Positions 11,340-23,159 of a DNA stretch of 64,000 nt are shown here, in pieces. A program made the position numbers and the translations under genes. The DNA is from Sisyra terminalis. Lineage: Eukaryota > Arthropoda > Insecta > Neuroptera > Sisyridae. The notes beneath the pieces were generated by a model that worked only from the letters and a program-made list of their open reading frames with translations, did not search any database and was not told the DNA's origin. Numbering within the stretch: the stretch's first letter is position 1; the number at the start of each line of letters is the position of its first letter. Location of the stretch: contig OY292275.1 of the NCBI GenBank assembly GCA_958496175.1, positions 5,394,001 to 5,458,000 of the forward strand. The letters are read 5' to 3'.

Positions 11340-13350
11340 TGAAATTTTACTGTAGTAAAGTTAATTTTCATATGCCACGAAAATATTTTGGGGAAAAGCG
11401 TGTTTAATGATGTCTTGATTTTTGTTATTTTGGGAAAATACATACTATGGAAAAAATATTTTTATAACTGCCGTTTTTTCCTCCAATCTTTGGTTGGTGG
11501 GAAGGTTCTGTTAATTTTTATTAATGAACAATATTATTATAAATTTTCCTTCAGTTTTGCTTTTATTTGTCCACTAATAATCGCATTTTCTTAAAAAATG
11601 TCTTTATCAATGACTATATTTTCAATTTTCCGTAATTAATTAGTAATTATCAAACTATTTTGTTATAAATGAAGTGGTTTCCTTCGCAAACCTCTTCAAA
11701 TGATTTCCTATCGATTGGCAAAAGAATTTCGGAAAATTTAAACTCGTTGCCAAATCGGTAAAGGGTAAGAACTAAACAAAAAAAATATGGATCAATACCA
11801 CTTAGTTTCCACCAAATCTGCAACCGATAATCCAGCATCCCCTAAATTGGTCCCGGTCCATTATTCTTAATTTAAAAAGTTTCCCAACCCAACATTATTC
11901 CTCATTTCCACCCGTTAAAGTTTTCCAACCCGGCTTAACTTTCCACTCATATTTTACCGTGTTTAATTGTTGAATGTTTTGCTTTAGTGAATAACTATTA
12001 GTAAGATTTTAGGATCTTGGAAGTGTAATTTAAAATGTGTGATTTATTTATGTTGTAACATCACGTTAATTTGATAAAATAATTGTTATCATTGGCTCTT
12101 TTGAAATCTTAAATTTCTGATTTTCATACATTCTGCATCGTAATTTGGTGCAAATATTATATTCCGTATATAAATTGGTGGAACGCTGTTGAAGACCTAA
12201 AACTTTTGGGGTTGAAAGCTTAAATTAATTTTTCTTTACTTCTTCTTTTTAATCATCCGAAGGGCCTCTTCTCAATGGTTCGTTACATTCCATCCTAAAA
12301 TAATCATCGCATCCTAGTTTTGTGGGGGCCGTTTCCAATTTATTTATAGGAATATATTTGTTTTATTCTTTATGGTAGTCTAATTTATATCAAGGTGACT
12401 TCATTAAAAGTTTTTGTAAAAGATAATATTGAAACATGTTATTTAAAGACTCAATTTAATGATGCAATATATTCCGTACAAACTACCGAAAATAAAATAT
12501 TTTAGGGGGCAATAAATAATCAAGGAAAAGTTGAAGTTTAATATTCAAAGTTTAATGATTAAATACAACTGATAATGTTTAATAAAATTTTGAATTTATA
12601 ACAATTAGCTTTTAATTTTTAGAGAAACATGGGTTTTGTTGTAGTCCGTGCTATTTGATATCGAAACTTCGATTTCATCCATAAGATCAATAAGCTGTCA
12701 AAAATGTATTCAAGGTATTCAAATTGGATGTTTGATGTGCTTGATTATAGGAGTAGAATATCGGAAAAAGAGAAATTTTTGTTACCGACTTGATTTTTTT
12801 AACATGTGAAATTATTTCGTTGACATTTTCAGCTGTAATATTAATCGTTTTATTAAAAGCTCCTTTACGCTGGGAAGAATAGCGAATAGGCAACGCAAGC
12901 TGCGTTTATACATAAATGTTCTACAGTTTGCCTATGCTAAAACCTTTTTTCATTATGCCTGTATTTTTAAAAAAAATATTCATTTTCTACAGCAATAACT
13001 TATAAATTAACTGTTTCTTTTGAAAGTGGTGTTAGTCAATTTTCTCTTGTTTCAAGAAAATTTAAGGTATTCATATCTACACTTAAAAAAAAGATGTAAT
13101 AAATAAACCGTATTATATTTGGAACCAATTTACCTGTTCTCGTTATAAAATAATATTAATTTGCCGTTTTTTAGGTATCGCTATCTGATGTCCATATGAA
13201 ATTACCCATTTAAGAAGAAAAATTAAACAAGGAACGTAAACTTGTAACTCTTGACACGAGAAGAAGTATTGATCAGGAAATAGTCAATGGCAGGATTGTC
13301 CAACATACGACCCACGAAAGCTCTTCGATCTTTTCGCTAACTTTTTAAAT
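11340..13350. other. AT-rich intergenic stretch
   Basis: No gene or repeat is supported. A minus-strand frame at 12687-12893 has a less biased composition than its surroundings (start MPIRYSSQRKGAFNKTINIT) and might be a relic of a coding exon, but I recognise no family. Confidence 0.35.
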
Positions 13351-13354
13351 TTAA

Positions 13355-13647
13355 CCCTTAGTTAGGCGCATTAAGAAAGCCACACAATTAGTCGCATGGG
13401 GTCTATAGTGACCCCAAAAAAATAATCAAAAAGTAGTGTTAAAATCAAATAAAATATACTTTGTATTATCAAAAATACTAACATTCTTTATTATGACTTT
13501 TATGACTTTTTTTGACTTTTGGAAACAAGAACATAACTTGTATTCAAAATAATTACAAAAATAACAAAACTTCTAATCTTCTAATCATAAACTTCACATT
13601 TATTTTTACGTGTGAAATTGTCTTGACCCCATGCGCCTATTTAAGGG
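13355..13647. mobile_element. piggyBac-type MITE
   Basis: A 293-bp element is flanked on both sides by TTAA (13351-13354 and 13648-13651), the piggyBac target duplication. The ends are inverted: CCCTTAGTTAGGCGCAT on the left and ATGCGCCTATTTAAGGG on the right. GACCCC lies beside the right repeat and GTGACCCC inside the left end. There is no transposase coding. Confidence 0.78.
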
Positions 13648-13945
13648 TTAAGACCATCTATGTATAATTATTGTTATTGCTTTACTATTGGACATTTTCT
13701 TTGATCTACTACAGAAATTAAAATCATAATTCTGGCCCTTTATAAATAATGTTGAACATCCCCTATGGCTTACCAATAATATATTAATGTGACAGTTGAA
13801 AGTTTTGTATTGCCATTAAAATAGTGCACAATTAATGCATAAATAGTACAATGGATATTGTTATGATTTTTATGTTTCAAAAGAAAGAATACTGAAAATG
13901 TTAAACGAATAAAAAGAATAATTTTTAAGCTTATACCACCATAAT

Positions 13946-14639
13946 CAGTGGCGTAGCTAGGTCACCAAGGGCCCTGGGGCAAATTGAAAAATGGGGCCCC
14001 ACTGCTATGTAAACTGATTAGGTTTTATCAAATAAAAATATGAAATATACAAATACTTTAAAAATGCTAAGCTACTTAAGCTCTTTTTTGTGCACTGCAG
14101 GGCAGGTAATAAAAATATTAAACAGTAACAACAAAAATTATAATTAATATTTGGTGTAGGTTTGGCTAATAAAACGAAATTGAGAAGATTCAAGGGTTTA
14201 TTATATAAAGGTCGGGTCTACCACCTGACTAAATAACAATTAAATTTACAATTTTTTCCTAGCTTTAGTTTTCGCAAAAGTATCAATGACTTGGTTTAAA
14301 TCCAGACTTGATGCAGTTTTGTTTTCAATTGCTCTTAGCGATAAATGTTGGAGTCGAGTTTGGCCCATATTATTTTTTAAATATTTTTTTATTATTTTTA
14401 ATTTGCTAAATGACCTTTTAGCTCCTGCAGAAGTGACAGGAATTGTAAAGAATTATAACATCGCTGTAAATACTTCCGTTAGGTCGCATTCTAGCGCTCA
14501 ATATTTGCTCGTTATTTCCTTAAATAATTGCTGAACTTCCAACTGAATTTCCAAAAGTTCAGTTCTATTGAGATTTCTGGTAAGGATTTGAGGGCCCCGG
14601 GGCACTGCCCCGCCTAGCCCCTAGGTAGCTATGCCACTG
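13946..14639 (-). mobile_element. Short hAT element, copy 1 (694 bp)
   Basis: The terminal inverted repeats begin CAGTGGCGTAGCTA and end TAGCTATGCCACTG. Imperfect 8-bp flanks (ACCATAAT and TCCATAAC) fit a hAT target duplication. On the minus strand it encodes a decayed C-terminal hAT dimerisation domain (pattern TIPVTSAGAKRSFSKLK). It is the counterpart of the 695-bp element at 28535-29229, so both derive from one deleted master. Confidence 0.8.
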
Positions 14640-15063
14640 TCCATAACAAATCTTCGTTATTGTGCGTGTAAAACATTTTTTTCAATTGGAACAGCAATAA
14701 CAATAAATTTCAAGAGGAAAAACGTATACTCGAAATAAACAAACTAATTAAATTACGTTTCGTTGGCGGAACAAATACTAAATACAATATTATTTTATTG
14801 ATTTTAAAGGCACATGACGCGTTTTATGTGCAGAAATGCACCTATATTATTGTGTGATGCACGTATAAAACGATTACACGACGAAAAAATGATGCTTCAA
14901 TGAATTGAAAGAGGTTCACGTCATCAGCATTGCCACTCGCATAATCGCAATTTCATCGCAAGCTCAACGAAAAACGCATAATCGTTTTTTTTTACGTTCA
15001 TTTCGTTGCAATATCAATAACAATTATGCTCAATCAATTGTTTATTTGTTTTTTATACCTTTA
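14640..15063. other. Short intergenic stretch
   Basis: Less AT-rich than its neighbours, with several CG-containing words around 14815-15000, but no gene, repeat or splice pattern recognised. Confidence 0.35.
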
Positions 15064-18000
15064 CTAGCTAAACCCGGCAGACGTTGTCCTGCCAGTCAAT
15101 AGTTGTAAATAGATAAATTGAATTTAGGAAAAAAAGCTTGAGAATTATTAGAATCACCTCCCTTATCATCCTGCAGAATCCCTCGTTGTACCAATTATAC
15201 CTCACCTTCAATATATACATTAGTCAATTACGTTTTGAGAGCCTCTACCTCTAAAAATCACTATACGATCATAACAATGAAGTATTGACAGTTAACGGTT
15301 ATTGTATTGACCGTTGAAAAAGCCGTTTTTTTGCGATCGCAGGTATGTTACTGACGCAAGAAAAGATAAAAACAATCATTAAAGTAGATTGGATATCGTG
15401 ACAAAATTTGAGCTAATTGGATGCAAAACTTTTTTAGTTTTTGAAATCTACACAAACTATCATAACAATTCTATATAATTAGATAAAACATAAATTATTA
15501 ATTGTTTATTTAAATCAAATATTGTCAGAGGTGGCCAACTCGCAAGATGCATCAGACTTTTATAAAATGTATACATTTTATAATGACCATAGTGGTGAAA
15601 ATCAATATATTATAAATGTTTACAGTGTATCTAAATTTATTATGGAGAATTTGAGATATAACTTTAATGGTGGCCCGCGGAGTTATGATGCATTTCCGAA
15701 GTGACCGGCAATACAATTTGGGTTGGCCACTCCTGATTTAAAATATGCTGATTGTTTGATATCTTAAAAAAGAACATAGATATTTAATGAAAGAATCCAA
15801 TTATATCCAATTAATGGGTGTCCATTTAATAATTTTAATCGGGCTTCTTCTAAATGCAACTTTTATTATTAATAATTAAACGTAAATAGGCAACGTTTTT
15901 CTTCCGAAGAAAAATTACTTGAACTTAATTACAAAGTTTCTATCAAAACAGTAAAGCTGTCTTTAAATTGGAACCAAATGCAAAACCAGCATAAAATATT
16001 GGTACAACTATTTAGATTAGACTTGTTTGTGACCGTTAAACTTATTTTTGGCGAAACACGCCTAAGATGTTCCTGAAAACAAAATATTATCAAAATCAAT
16101 AAACCTGTTATTGAATCATACGAAAGAATGCAGGTAGGCAGAAATTTACGTTCGAATTATCGACCTTTGATCAATAATGATCAATATTGTGACCAAAACC
16201 GACTTAATTCCAAGCTGATATGAAATTGCAAACGATTCTCTACCTGCTATCAACGGGTGGTATAAAATAGCATAGTAAAAGCTTGAAGGCCAAAATGTGT
16301 GAAAAAGGTAAGCTCAAAGGTGTTACTAATGGATTTGGTAACAGATGTTAATGTAATTATAATTGACAACAAATAATAAATACCTGAAACTGGTTCCAAA
16401 TTCCTTAAACGATATATTTAAAGCTGTCATTCTCTCATTTTGACCTCAAATGCATACGAAAAATCCTTAAATTCTCACCTATATATGAGTGTAAAGACAT
16501 ACATAGATATTTCTTAACATATTTTTGTATTTGTCTATTTGTGTCTTTCAAAATTGAATTGTTTTTTTGGCCAATGCGATCCAAAGATCGCTATTAATCA
16601 GGGACTGGAAGCTTACTGGAAATATTCCTGTTTTCTTTAGTACTTCCTTAAACATATTTGTTTTGTGGGCGAAACAATATCATTTGTAAACTATTATTTA
16701 GTTTTTGAATATTGTCCAAGGAGTTTTAACAATCATTTCCTATCCCATGAATTAATGAGCGTAATGGATCTAGTGATGGGACAAATTGGGGCAATTTTAC
16801 TTTTCCATCAGTACAACATAACTCAGCAGATTCACCGCTGTATTTTAACGCCTTACAATATTGGCAAATGATTGTCATTTCCCCAATTGTTCCATATTAC
16901 AATAAATATTAAGTAAAATATGTAAACAACACATAAAGTAAATAAATAAAATGCCAAATTCAAACGTTGCTAAGCGTTTTTCAAAATAAATCACAGACAT
17001 CAATGATTACAAATAGTATATAGGCAAGTAAGCGTAAAAATTTGCAGAAGAGTTCGAGGGACATTTTAATCTTCTAGAAGTATAAAATATACTCTACTAG
17101 CTGATCTCCGCGACTTCGTCTGCATCACGTATTTTATTTTTCTTATTTCTTTTACGAAAAATATAATCATACTTAAAAACACTTCACATCTCTTGAAAAA
17201 GACACATTTAACAAACTGTTGCAAAGAATAAAATAGTTCTATGTAATAATCAATTAATTTTTAAAAAATATTTATAAATATCTAAAAAGAGTATGGCCTA
17301 TTGCGAATATCTACGGTATGTATACCTACCGTGAACCTAATAATCCGTAAATCATTCAGCATCTATACATAAATAAAAAATATCGCCAAGTTCAATAAAT
17401 TCGGTCTTAATTATGATTAAAAAATGTCGTAAGTTATCAAAATACTCGTGTCAAAATAACCCCATCTCACTGTTTCGATTCCCGAATTTTTCCAAATTTT
17501 TCCAAAAACTATTACACTATTGCAATTGATTGCAATGTACAACACTACCGCGAAATTGAAATTTGTACAATTGCACGAAACCCAGTTCTTCCATAATCAT
17601 GTATAACCATTATATATTTTTAAACTTATTATTGAAATATCTGAATTTCAACTATATAATTAAACCATATTGGATAGTCAAAAATTCACCATACACGATT
17701 TGGCGTATGCCTTTTGCTCTGGAAAAGGATTTTAAATTTCTTTTAACATTATGATAATATGATTATTTATTATTTATCATTATGATGATTTCTGGCCGGA
17801 ATTGCGATTTTTTTTCGTGATCTCTTTCATGCACTTGCAAATAAAAGATATTGTGCCTTCCCCCTCAAGAAAAAAATCCTGAATCCGCCCTTGTCTGTTA
17901 GGGTAGGAATAAAAAAAATAATAATCTTATCACATGCCTACTTCCTATAGGGAATACACCGACTATTAAAATTTCATCTGGCAGAGGGGGTATATAAATA

Positions 18001-18693
18001 CATGATTTTATATATGCATGGTTTTAAAAACGTATTTTCTTTAAGCTTTATTACTATTATTATTATTACTATTAAATTTTTTTGTTAATATTTCCCTACA
18101 GGGCAACCCTAAAGATCTATTTACAACAATTTTGTAAAAAATAAGTTTACTGTCAGATTACTATCTATAAAATCATTTATTTTTCAAAAAGACAATTTCT
18201 TTAACTTTAAATTAAATTACTGTGCTTTTTATTAGTTCAACTAAAAATATTATTACAGATTGTTTTTTAACTTTTAATTACCTTTCCAATGATATATAAC
18301 TCGCCTATAAAGTTTCATTTAATTCGGTTGTTCCGTTCTTTAGTTAAATCACCAGCGCACGCGATGTAAGAAAGTTTTTTGGTAATTTTTTCACACATTA
18401 TTGGAGTTTTAGTATGGATTCATAACTTTTTTGAAAATTTAATATAGCCTATGTTCACCGGAAATAGTGTAGCTTTCCAACAGTGAAAGAATTTTTCAAA
18501 TCGGTCAAGTAGTTTCGGAGCCTATTCAAAGCAAACAAACAATCAAATCTTTCCTCTTTATAATAATAGAAGAAGAAGATATCCGATTCCCATGCCTATC
18601 GAATATACATACAAAATCTCATGAAAATTGGTCCAGCCGTTCTTGAGTTATAAATTGTGTAACTAACACAACTTTCTTTTATATATATATAGA
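15064..18693 (-). mobile_element. Helitron family B, complete copy 2 with nested Helitron A
   Basis: On the minus strand the 5' end is TCTATATATATATAAAAG (from 18693, after host A). The 3' end is a hairpin with stem GGCAG/CTGCC, then GGGTTTAGCTAG and host T (15064-15098). A Helitron A copy (17097-18570) is inserted between the 5' end and the body; removing it leaves about 2.16 kb. The 5' 120 bases match those of 34123-37875, including GGC-TGGACCAATTTTCAT-like and GCATGGGAATCGGA words. 15262-16830 is the inverted partner of 1-1535. No Rep/helicase coding is visible. Confidence 0.78.
17097..18570 (-). mobile_element. Helitron family A, copy 2, nested in Helitron B
   Basis: It has the same ends as 7762-8708: 5' TCTATTATTATAAAGAGG on the minus strand and 3' GCAGACGAAGTCGCGGAG then ATCAGCTAG with host T. 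It is longer than copy 1 (about 1.47 kb against 947 bp), mainly through extra sequence between about 17430 and 18350. The base before the 5' TC is T instead of the expected A, in a GAA-type microsatellite that may have slipped. Confidence 0.78.
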
Positions 18694-20454
18694 TATTTTC
18701 TTATTAGAAACTTTGTTTTTAGGTTTCCATCTAATAGGAGCTTAACGAATTTCCTGGCATTTTTTCATTGTATAATTGTCAATCTGCAAGTATATATGTA
18801 GATTTACAAGTACAAATGTAATCTCCTTGGAATTTTATTCTCCATTGAATTCCAGACGAACTACCAATGACTACCCCAAATATTTTCCCAAGAAACTACC
18901 ACGAATATTTGTTCTTTACTATAAACGTGAAGAAGTCAGGAAGTCGGAAAGTTTCAAATCGAATTATTTCATTAGTGCACAAACGATATTCGTTCTCTCG
19001 ACAATTTTGAGACGACCGACGCCGGGAATATTTGTTCGGTAAGAATTATACAATCTCTCGTTGTATTGGTAATGTAATTGTATCATCTAATGAAATTTAT
19101 TAGATAGGATCACGGCTTACGTGCGTTTCAACGAATGATCCTCAACGTCAACATTTCACACTCGAAGGTGTTACATTATATATGTATAGGTGACAAGAAT
19201 TTGGTTGAACATGTGTTCAAATTTATGAAACTTTTGAGGTGCAAATTTTGTCGGAAAATAGTATACGCTTATTGTTTAGTGAAGGAAGTTCAACCCCGTT
19301 AGTCATTAGTCAAAATTTAATTTCGTTGGTGAAATGACAAGTGGAATTTTAGTATTAGAAAAGAGGTGAAACTTTATTGATACTTGAAAACATCTTTTTA
19401 TGATACCTCAATTTATTTAAATTAATATTTTTTTTGTAGAATCTAAAGAAATCAGCTTTACGGCATTAATTTAAAGTTCTTATTTCCTTAATTTCCGGTG
19501 GATTATTTCATTGCGGAAAACTACCTCGGGTATGTGGCCTCAACGAAATTGCATTCGAAGGAATATATCATCACAGTAAATAGTTTTTTTTTTTGTTGTT
19601 AAGTGTCGTACAAGAAGAAAATGGACTTGGATGTTATAGGATGACAAAGTATGATGGTAGTTGGTAGCAGTGGAATGCATTGACGAATGGAAATTGGCAG
19701 GAAATGCAAGAGAATTCCGCGATACTTTACGATCGTATAGCGTGGCATAGTGAAGACGACAAGCCATTTGCGATTGAAATGGAAATGCGAGTGAAGTGTA
19801 AAAGTAAAAAAGTTGATGATGAGACGCGCGTTTGGATTGGAACGCTCGAAAATTGAAATGTAATGTCGACATAAATAATGCATTTCGATTGCAAAGCTAA
19901 TTTACGTTGGTATGCACATGGAATTAGAACTTGAAGAATTTCCCATTTCCTTCTATACGTTTTACACTCGCAACGATGTCGTGGAATTTTTCATGTTTTT
20001 GCGCGATGTAATTGACGGAAAATCCTCGTTTAAAATGGATAAAGTTTAATAGGATTCAACGCTTTCAGGATATTAATAATAATAAATGTTTGCAATCAGT
20101 TAAAAGCTGATATTTTCTGAATTTCGGTATAACCATTGGTACGATTTTTACCCAAAAATTTATGGTTCCATTACTATAAGCTTAAAGGTTTATAATTCCA
20201 GTTAAACAAAATCAAAAAGGTCCACACTTATAGGAGCAAATAAGAGACCGATTTGGAATTTGACTCCCACTGTATGTGTACTCTCATGGTCACATAATCT
20301 CAAATTAAAGTTTTGAATCATTTCCCAATGAAACTTTTCGTCAAAAATTATTTTTTCGAAGGAACTTTATCGAAATTCAAATAATTTTCGAACATAAGAT
20401 GTGGAGATTCTCATATATTTGTAATCATAGGAAATAATAGAGCTCAAACATTAA
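18694..20454. other. Intergenic stretch, no gene recognised
   Basis: 18780-19060 and 19500-20010 are richer in CG-containing words than their surroundings and hold overlapping open frames on the minus strand (19540-19883). None shows a domain. Regulatory or conserved non-coding DNA is possible but not shown. Confidence 0.3.
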
Positions 20455-20835
20455 AGTCATAAAATTGTTCAAGCATAGGAACTCACTAAAAGAATAAAGA
20501 TGCCAATTATTGTATAGATTGATAGATAAGGTCTCAAATATGATTTTAACCAAAAATCCGTCACCGTAGAGCACCGCGTTCGTAAGTTAGTCATAAGTTA
20601 GCAAACGATGGTTAAATTTTTTTATAATTTACCTTGGTGGAATGATCTTTAAATCATTTAATTCAATAACTAATCAAATATTATTTAAAGATTTAAGATA
20701 ACAATTGGTAGCAGTTCTAATTTTTAACTTATTGATATATTTTTGATATTAGAAACAAGAAGTAACACGGATTTCCCTCCAAAGACCTTACGCAAAATAG
20801 ATCCTTACTTCAGTAATGGTCTAACCCATCGGGAA

Positions 20836-20852
20836 ACCGGGACAATCCCGGT
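20836..20852. repeat. Perfect 7-bp stem hairpin, possible transposon end
   Basis: ACCGGGA, CAA, TCCCGGT forms a perfect stem, nested in an outer CATCGG...CCGATG pair at 20827-20864. This GC-rich block stands alone in AT-rich DNA and resembles subterminal blocks of DNA transposons. No second end found. Confidence 0.35.
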
Positions 20853-21044
20853 GGACCTACCGATGCAATATCCTCGTGAGCCTGCTGGCCCACAAATTGA
20901 TCGTGTTTCTAAAATTTGATGCTATTTTAACAATTCAAATATTTGTTTACGAATTTCTGACGATTCAACACCTTTGTCATCATACTTACAAACATCAGCT
21001 ATGGATATTGCAATTGCTTTGATGTGGTAAAAAATACGTAGTAC

Positions 21045-22036
21045 TAGACTCATTCAAAAAAAATGATGATTTTTTTTCTTAATTATATCGAAAATATTGT
21101 TGGGAATGCCAAAAAAACCCCTTGAAAGTTTAAGCTCTTAATATTAAGAGATGCCGCATCGCAAATTTCGATTTTCCATTTAAATAACATGGGAACAATA
21201 TTCTCTTGCACTTTGGAATTTTATAGCACACGTAGATGGCAATATTTCGCAATGACCAAAGTATATTCTTGTAGAAAATTAAACGATCTACAAAAAAGGT
21301 CTTGTACAAGTTTTTGATATATTTATTCATTCAGAAGTTATTCGAGGTCAAAGTTGAACTAAAGAGAAATTTTAATATTTTTTTCAATTTTTTGACGCAA
21401 CCATCAATTTTATGAGAAATTTTTAAAGGATATTTTTTGTAGAGCACTTTTTTTCCCATAACCTATCTCTTTAAAAGTTTTTGATATCTTTCACAGGTAT
21501 TAAGTTATTTGGATTAAACTGAAAATTCCCTGAATTATTATATTTTTAACATAAAAAATATTTATTTTATTTTAATTAAGTAACTTAGGATCTATGAAAA
21601 ATATCAAAAACTTTTATGAAGATAAGTTATAGAAAAAAAAGTGCTCTACAAAAAATGACCTATAAAATTTTCTCATAAAATTGATGGTTGCGTCAAAAAA
21701 TTGAAAAAAATATTAAAATTTCTCTTTAGTTCAACTTTGACTTCGAATAACTTCTTAAGGAATAAATATATCAAAAACTTGTATAAGACGTTTTTTGTAG
21801 ATCGTTTAATTTTCTACAAGAATATACTTTGGTCATTGCAAAATATTGCCATCTACGTGAGCTATAAAATTCCAAAGTGCAAGAGAATAATCCAATAATC
21901 CATAGAGAAAAATCCAAATTTCCAATGCGGCACCTCTTAATATTAATGTTAAGAGCTGAAACTTTCACAGGAATTTTTTTTGTCATTCTCAACAATGTTT
22001 TCGATATAATTAAGAAAAAAAAATTATCAAAAATCA
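21045..22036. mobile_element. Foldback element, family 1 copy 1
   Basis: Nearly the whole element is an inverted repeat with arms of about 490 bp meeting near 21540. The left tip is TAGACTCATTC; the right tip is eroded. Motifs in order along each arm: AAGCTCTTAATATTAA, ATTTAAATAACATGGGA, TTTTATAGC, ACGATCTACAAAAAAGGTC and GTTATTCGAGGTC. Copies 2 and 3 are at 31658-32670 and 42582-43573. Frames inside the arms are mirror images and do not encode a recognised protein. Confidence 0.85.
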
Positions 22037-22557
22037 TCAAGCAGCAGTAAATTTTGCATTGGCAAAATTGAAAGCATTGGCAAATTTTGATTTCTCCAAA
22101 ATTGAAGATATGTTATGTCTAACAAATAAAAGAATAAAACGGATAATTCTAACGATAGATTTTGTATAAGTCTGTATAATGTTATAATGGATGCAGTTAC
22201 TAGTAGCATAAATAATCGTTTTTTGAAAAAAAATCCTCTTTATAGTGATATATTCTATTTAGATCTAAATAATTTCCCACCAATTTCAAGTATTAATATA
22301 CCTAGTCATATTTTTAAATATTTTTTTTATTAAATTAATTAAATTTTAATTAAAACTATAACGAAGGAAATTTTAAAAGTTTGAATAATAGATTTTCAAA
22401 AAAAGTGGAAAATTTTAAAAGTTTCTTCAACAGAAGTGGACTAATTGCGAAGAAGATGAGGAAAAGATTAACACAGGAATATCATACCAATCATACAGAA
22501 ATTGTATTGTATGCTGTTATAAAGTTTTGCAAAAAAATCATTTCAATGCATTAGCAT

Positions 22558-23150
22558 TAGACTGGTCCTTAATAGGGATGCTTTTGAATTTCTTTTCTCC
22601 CAGGAGCTCAAATGCTTCCAAATTGATGAAAAAAAAAATCCCCCAAATTTTGAGCTCTTAATAGTAACTTTAAGATAGTCCGCTTTCCAACTTAAGTTTC
22701 TTATGGAAATAACGTGAGAAAAATTAAATTTTTTCTTTAGAATTCCATAACTCAGTGATAAATAAATCCAAAGTAACAAATCCTTTCCGTTGTTCAGTCA
22801 AATAATGCATTATATTTTCATTAACCATTAGTGGCGCATTCTTAAGCCAATAGATAAGCCAATAGATTTAGCGAAAAATCATAAGAGCTCTTTTTTGTAG
22901 AGCATTAAATTTACAATAAACATGACGCGATTAGTAACTTTTGATTTATTTATCGCTGAGTTATGGAATTCTAAAGAAAAAATTTAATTTTTCTCACGTT
23001 ATTTCCATAAGAAACTTAAGTTGGAAAGGGGACTATTTTAAAGTTAATATTAAGAGCTCAAATTTTCAGGGATTTTTTTTTAACAATTTGGGAGCATTTG
23101 AGCCCCTGAGAGCATAGAAATTCAAAAATACCCTTATAAAGGATCACCCT
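22558..23150. mobile_element. Foldback element, family 2 (593 bp)
   Basis: Left tip TAGACTGGTCC; right tip (reverse complement) AGGGTGATCCTTTATA. Arms pair from the ends to about 22780 and 22930. Flanking 9-mers CATTAGCAT (22549-22557) and TATTAGTAT (23151-23159) match at seven of nine positions. It shares the subterminal GAGCTCTTAATA, a TATGGAAATAACGTGAGA block and a TTTTTTGTAGAGCATTAAAT block with the other foldback families, in the same order. Confidence 0.8.
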
Positions 23151-23159
23151 TATTAGTAT

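Noticed and set aside
21130..21898. Frames inside the foldback arms (also 42643-42828) as related proteins
   Set aside because: They are the same palindromic repeat read on either strand, with the same peptides in mirror positions; no domain and no start context.
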